Shown: positions 39,604 to 42,637 of the stretch, piece after piece
Layout: each line of letters begins with the position of its first letter
How positions within the stretch are numbered: the stretch's first letter is position 1
From: Acidobacteriota bacterium
Lineage (GTDB): Bacteria; Acidobacteriota; Vicinamibacteria; Vicinamibacterales; UBA2999
DNA: 42,637 nt
Direction: 5' to 3'
Assembly: GCA_947482665.1 (NCBI GenBank)
Contig: CANKJK010000006.1
Span: forward strand, 208,651 to 251,287
Notes under the pieces: model-generated
The model's input: only the letters and a program-made list of their open reading frames with translations
Database searches by the model: none
What the model was told of the DNA's origin: nothing
Program-made: the position numbers and the translations under genes

Positions 39604-41079
39604 ATGGAGCCTGACTCAATGCCCATCGCCCACACCCACGTGCGCACCCTGGCCGCCGTGCTGGTGCTCTCATGTGCCACGCGCTCGCTCGCGGCCTCGC
39701 CCGCGGTCGATCAGCGCGCCTCGGCCCCCGTGCCGCAGCCCTCGCTCTCGCAGCTCAGCCTCTCGATCGAATCGCTGGTCACGCGGGTGTCGCCCAGCGT
39801 CGTGCAGGTGCTCGTCACCGGGTATGGCCCCATCCAGAGTGGTAATGAGCGGGACGCCGATATGGTCCTCGGCCGGCAGCGCAGCATGGGGTCCGGCGTC
39901 ATTATCGACGCCGCGGGCCTCATCATCACCAATGCGCATGTCGTCGCAGGGGCGCAGCGCGTGCAGGTGATTGTGCCGGCGCCGGCACCGACTGGCGGCA
40001 CCTCTCCTCTGCGGTCTCTGGTCAGCGCGCGAGGACAGACGGTGGACGCTCGGGTCGTCGGGACGTCTGAGGAGGTCGACCTGGCCCTGCTCAAGGTGGA
40101 CCTGACGGACCTCCCGGCGCTGCCGCTGGCCAACTACGACGCGCTCCGGCAGGGACAGATGGTCTTTGCCTTCGGCAGCCCGGAGGGCCTCCGCAACTCC
40201 GTGACGATGGGGGTCGTCAGCGCCGTGGCGCGACAGCCCGACGTCGATCACCCGATGGTCTACATCCAGACCGACGCTCCCATCAACCATGGCAACAGCG
40301 GCGGGCCGCTCGTCAACGTCAACGGAGAGGTCGTCGGCATCAACACCTTCATCCTCAGTGAGTCAGGTGGCAGCCAGGGACTGGGCTTCGCGATTCCCAG
40401 CGCGGTGGTGGCCGCGGCCACGCCCCAGCTCCGGCAATTCGGGCACCTCCACCGTGGCGGCATCGGTGTGAACCTCCAGGCCATCACCCCCGAGATGGCG
40501 CACGGGCTCGGCCTGGCCCGCGATGCCGGGCTGGTCATTGCGGACATCCTGCCGGGAGGCCCTGCCGACACGGCCGGCCTGCACATTCAGGACGTGATCG
40601 AAAGCATCGACGGGGTGCCGATGGACAGCCTCCTCGCCCTGGCGTTCCACTTCTATACGCGGCACAACGGCGACGCCGTGTCGGTCAATATCCTCCGCGG
40701 GTCGGAGCACCTGACCGTCCGCGTAGGGGTCATCGAGCGGTCCCATGACCAGGACCAGCTCGGCCACCTCGTCGACCCTGAACAGGACAGCGTGCCCGCG
40801 CTCGGTATCGTGGGACTGTCGATTGACGAGCGCGTGGCGCGCTTGGTGCCCGAGATGCGCCTGCCCTCGGGTGTGATCGTGGCTGCCCGCGCCTGGGACG
40901 CCCATGCCGCGGATGTCTCGCTCTCGACGGGCGACATCATCCACCGCCTGAACAGCACACCGATTGCCGACCTGGGCGACCTGCGCCGGTCCCTGGCCGC
41001 GCTCAGCCCTCGTGCGCCGGTCGTGCTCCAGATCGAGCGCACCGGACAATTGATGTTCGTCACCTACGAGACGAACTGA
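39604..41079 (+). CDS. HtrA/DegP-type serine protease with PDZ domains
   Basis: The 491-residue protein starts at ATG 39604 or 39619, each giving a signal peptide (VRTLAAVLVLSCATRSLAA). The trypsin-like domain carries the catalytic His in IITNAHVVAG, Asp in EEVDLALLKVDL and Ser in NHGNSGGPLVNVNGEVVGIN. Two PDZ-like domains follow: the first around LVIADILPGGPADTAGLHIQDVI and the second around GVIVAARAWDAHAADVSLSTGDII near the C-terminus. It should act in the periplasm on misfolded or envelope proteins. The long first start at 39484 is rejected because it would bury the signal peptide. Confidence 0.9.
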   Translation: MEPDSMPIAHTHVRTLAAVLVLSCATRSLAASPAVDQRASAPVPQPSLSQLSLSIESLVTRVSPSVVQVLVTGYGPIQSGNERDADMVLGRQRSMGSGVIIDAAGLIITNAHVVAGAQRVQVIVPAPAPTGGTSPLRSLVSARGQTVDARVVGTSEEVDLALLKVDLTDLPALPLANYDALRQGQMVFAFGSPEGLRNSVTMGVVSAVARQPDVDHPMVYIQTDAPINHGNSGGPLVNVNGEVVGINTFILSESGGSQGLGFAIPSAVVAAATPQLRQFGHLHRGGIGVNLQAITPEMAHGLGLARDAGLVIADILPGGPADTAGLHIQDVIESIDGVPMDSLLALAFHFYTRHNGDAVSVNILRGSEHLTVRVGVIERSHDQDQLGHLVDPEQDSVPALGIVGLSIDERVARLVPEMRLPSGVIVAARAWDAHAADVSLSTGDIIHRLNSTPIADLGDLRRSLAALSPRAPVVLQIERTGQLMFVTYETN

Positions 41080-41110
41080 CCGCGACGCCCGTGGGTGCCG
41101 GCCCGTTTGG

Positions 41111-41116
41111 TACACT
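41111..41116 (+). promoter_or_regulatory. -10 box of the molybdopterin oxidoreductase
   Basis: TACACT lies 8 nt before ATG 41125, so the transcript would be almost leaderless, as at several other genes here. TTGG just before it does not form a proper -35 box. Confidence 0.45.
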
Positions 41117-41124
41117 CCACAGCT

Positions 41125-42637
41125 ATGCCCCTCACGCGCGTGGAGTCCGCCTGTCCGCTCGACTGCCCGGATGGCTGCAGTCTTTCGGTCACCGTTGAAA
41201 ACGGCAAAGTCACGGTCATCGACGGCTCGACCGCCAACCCCACGACCGGCGGCTATATCTGCCACAAGGTGCGGCGCTTCGGCGAACGCGTGTATGGGCC
41301 GGACCGCGTGCTCTATCCGCGGGTACGAAAGGGCCCGAAGGGCCTCGGCCTCTTCGAGCGGGTCTCCTGGGATGAGGCACTGGCCCGCGTGGCGGAGGGA
41401 CTCGCCAAGGCCCGTGAGGAGTGGGGCGCCGAATCCATCCTCCCGGTGTCCTACGGCGGCTCGAATGGCCTGCTGACCCAGGACACGAGCGACGCGGCGC
41501 TCTTCGCGCGCCTGGGTGCGTCGCGCCTCGCCCGCACGCTGTGCGCGGCGCCGACCGGTGCGGCCAACATGGCCCTCTACGGCAAGATGCCGTCGGTCAC
41601 CTACGAGGATGTGCCGGACGCGCGCTTCATCATCCTCTGGGGGCTGAATCCCTCCGCCTCGGGCATTCACCTGGTGCCCTTCGTGCGCGAGGCGCAGAAG
41701 CGCGGCGCCACACTGGTCGTCATCGACCCGCGCAGCACGCCATTGGCAAAGCAGGCGGACATCCACCTCGCCGTCCGCCCGGGCACGGACCTCCCCGTCG
41801 CGCTGGCCATCCACCGGTTCCTGTTTGAGGGCGGCCACGCGGATACGACCTTCCTCGCCGCGCATACCACCGGCGCCGAGTCACTCCGTGCGCGCGCCGC
41901 CGAATGGACGATCCCCCGCGCTGCCGAGGAGGCGGGGATCACCGCCGCCGATCTGCAGCGTGTGGCCGAGGGATACGCCGCCGCATCGCCTGCCCTGATC
42001 CGCTGCGGCTGGGGGCCGGAGCGCAACCGCAATGGCGGCAATGCCACGCTCGCCATTCTGGGACTCCCGGCCGTGGCCGGGAAGTTCGGCGTGCGGGGTG
42101 GCGGCTACTCGATGAGCAATTCGGCCTCGTGGGGCTTCAACCGTGCGTGGACGGAGTCCGCGCCGGCGTCGAGCCGCCTCGTCAACCTGAGCCGGCTTGG
42201 GCATGCGCTCACGGAGCTCTCAGACCCGCCCGTCAAGGCGCTCTTCGTCTACAACTGCAACCCGGCCGTCACGGTGCCCGATCAGGCGCGCGTACTGAAG
42301 GGACTCGAGCGCGAGGACCTCTTCACGGTCGTCTTCGAACAGGTGATGACGGATACGGCTACCTACGCCGATGTCATCCTGCCGAACACGACCTTTCTCG
42401 AGCACTACGACATCGCCCGAGCCTACGGCCCGCTGTCGATGGTGCTCGCGCGTCCGGTCATCGAGCCCGTCGGGGAATCGCGTCCGAATGCCGAGGTGTT
42501 TGGCGAGTTGATTGACCGGCTGGGCCTTGGCCGCGATGGTGATGCCCGCGGCGAGCTGGAAGAGATGGTCAGCGTGATGGGCGCCATCCCCTCTCCCGCT
42601 GGAGACGGGCTCAGAGAACACGGCGTGGCCACGCCAC
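41125..42637 (+). CDS. Molybdopterin-dependent oxidoreductase, 3' end outside window
   Basis: An open frame of 504 codons runs off the window edge. It begins MPLTRVESACPLDCPDGCSL; Cys 10, 14 and 18 with Cys 46 (GYICHK) hold a 4Fe-4S cluster. The molybdopterin domains show VSYGGSNGLLTQ, RTLCAAPTGAAN (a Cys that may ligate Mo), ILWGLNPSASGIHL, VVIDPRSTPLAKQADIHLAVRPGTD and VYNCNPAVTVPDQ. There is no Tat signal at the start, so the enzyme is probably cytoplasmic or lacks an obvious export signal. It belongs to the DMSO reductase superfamily; the substrate (formate, an N- or S-oxide, or another compound) is not decidable here. A MOSC gene and moaC elsewhere supply or relate to the cofactor. Confidence 0.88.
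   Translation, partial: MPLTRVESACPLDCPDGCSLSVTVENGKVTVIDGSTANPTTGGYICHKVRRFGERVYGPDRVLYPRVRKGPKGLGLFERVSWDEALARVAEGLAKAREEWGAESILPVSYGGSNGLLTQDTSDAALFARLGASRLARTLCAAPTGAANMALYGKMPSVTYEDVPDARFIILWGLNPSASGIHLVPFVREAQKRGATLVVIDPRSTPLAKQADIHLAVRPGTDLPVALAIHRFLFEGGHADTTFLAAHTTGAESLRARAAEWTIPRAAEEAGITAADLQRVAEGYAAASPALIRCGWGPERNRNGGNATLAILGLPAVAGKFGVRGGGYSMSNSASWGFNRAWTESAPASSRLVNLSRLGHALTELSDPPVKALFVYNCNPAVTVPDQARVLKGLEREDLFTVVFEQVMTDTATYADVILPNTTFLEHYDIARAYGPLSMVLARPVIEPVGESRPNAEVFGELIDRLGLGRDGDARGELEEMVSVMGAIPSPAGDGLREHGVATP

Noticed and set aside
1-42637. CRISPR arrays, prophage or insertion sequences with transposase
   Set aside because: No regularly spaced repeats, integrases, phage structural genes or transposase motifs were seen.

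Overview
The window is GC-rich (roughly two-thirds GC) and gene-dense, with strong G/C preference at third codon positions. A CarD-type regulator, Rex, a YtxJ-like bacillithiol-system protein, LytS/LytTR signalling, a fused homocysteine methyltransferase/methylene-THF reductase and many proteins of familiar Acidobacteriota type suggest an Acidobacteriota chromosome, possibly of the Vicinamibacteria type. That assignment is inference from gene content; no rRNA is present. I see no phage, transposase or CRISPR array.

Layout. 1-3.5 kb: a truncated exported VOC protein, a large membrane protein with a C-terminal discoidin-like domain, and a divergent family-2 glycosyltransferase. 3.5-8.1 kb (minus): a small palindrome-ended insertion, then three methyltransferase-fold proteins, the methionine-cycle fusion enzyme and an orphan NuoI. 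8.1-11.7 kb (plus): LytS-type kinase, LytTR regulator, signal peptidase I, and a small overlapping nucleotidyltransferase module. 11.7-16.0 kb (minus): dihaem cytochrome c, SDR, glycosyltransferase, MoaC, Rex. 16.1-18.7 kb: an exported Ig-like protein, PlsC, and CarD with its own promoter and terminator.

18.9-28.9 kb (minus) is the centrepiece: a probable operon running leader peptide, attenuator, hom, thrC, thrB, a second threonine-synthase-like gene, cysH (APS reductase type), a cysG-type sirohaem synthase, sulfite/nitrite reductase and an ATP-grasp ligase. Junctions are overlapping or within about 20 bp. The leader peptide has four consecutive Thr codons and four Cys codons and is followed by a GC hairpin with a U-tract just before hom. 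This suggests that homoserine/threonine synthesis and sulfate reduction to sulfide are controlled together by a thrL-like attenuator. The PLP enzyme between thrB and cysH could join the two halves, using O-phosphohomoserine and sulfide; this is a hypothesis.

28.9-42.6 kb: an MFS transporter with a DAC-like protein, tRNA-Leu(CAA), YtxJ-like protein, a BaiN/HI0933-type flavoprotein, a purine permease, two tiny genes divergent from ispG, DoxX-like protein, an outer-membrane-like protein, MOSC protein, NDH-2-type dehydrogenase, HtrA-type protease and a truncated molybdopterin oxidoreductase. Two recurring traits stand out. Several start codons lie only 5-10 nt past a -10 box, suggesting leaderless mRNAs. 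Neighbouring genes also share palindromic CTAG stops or CATG starts.
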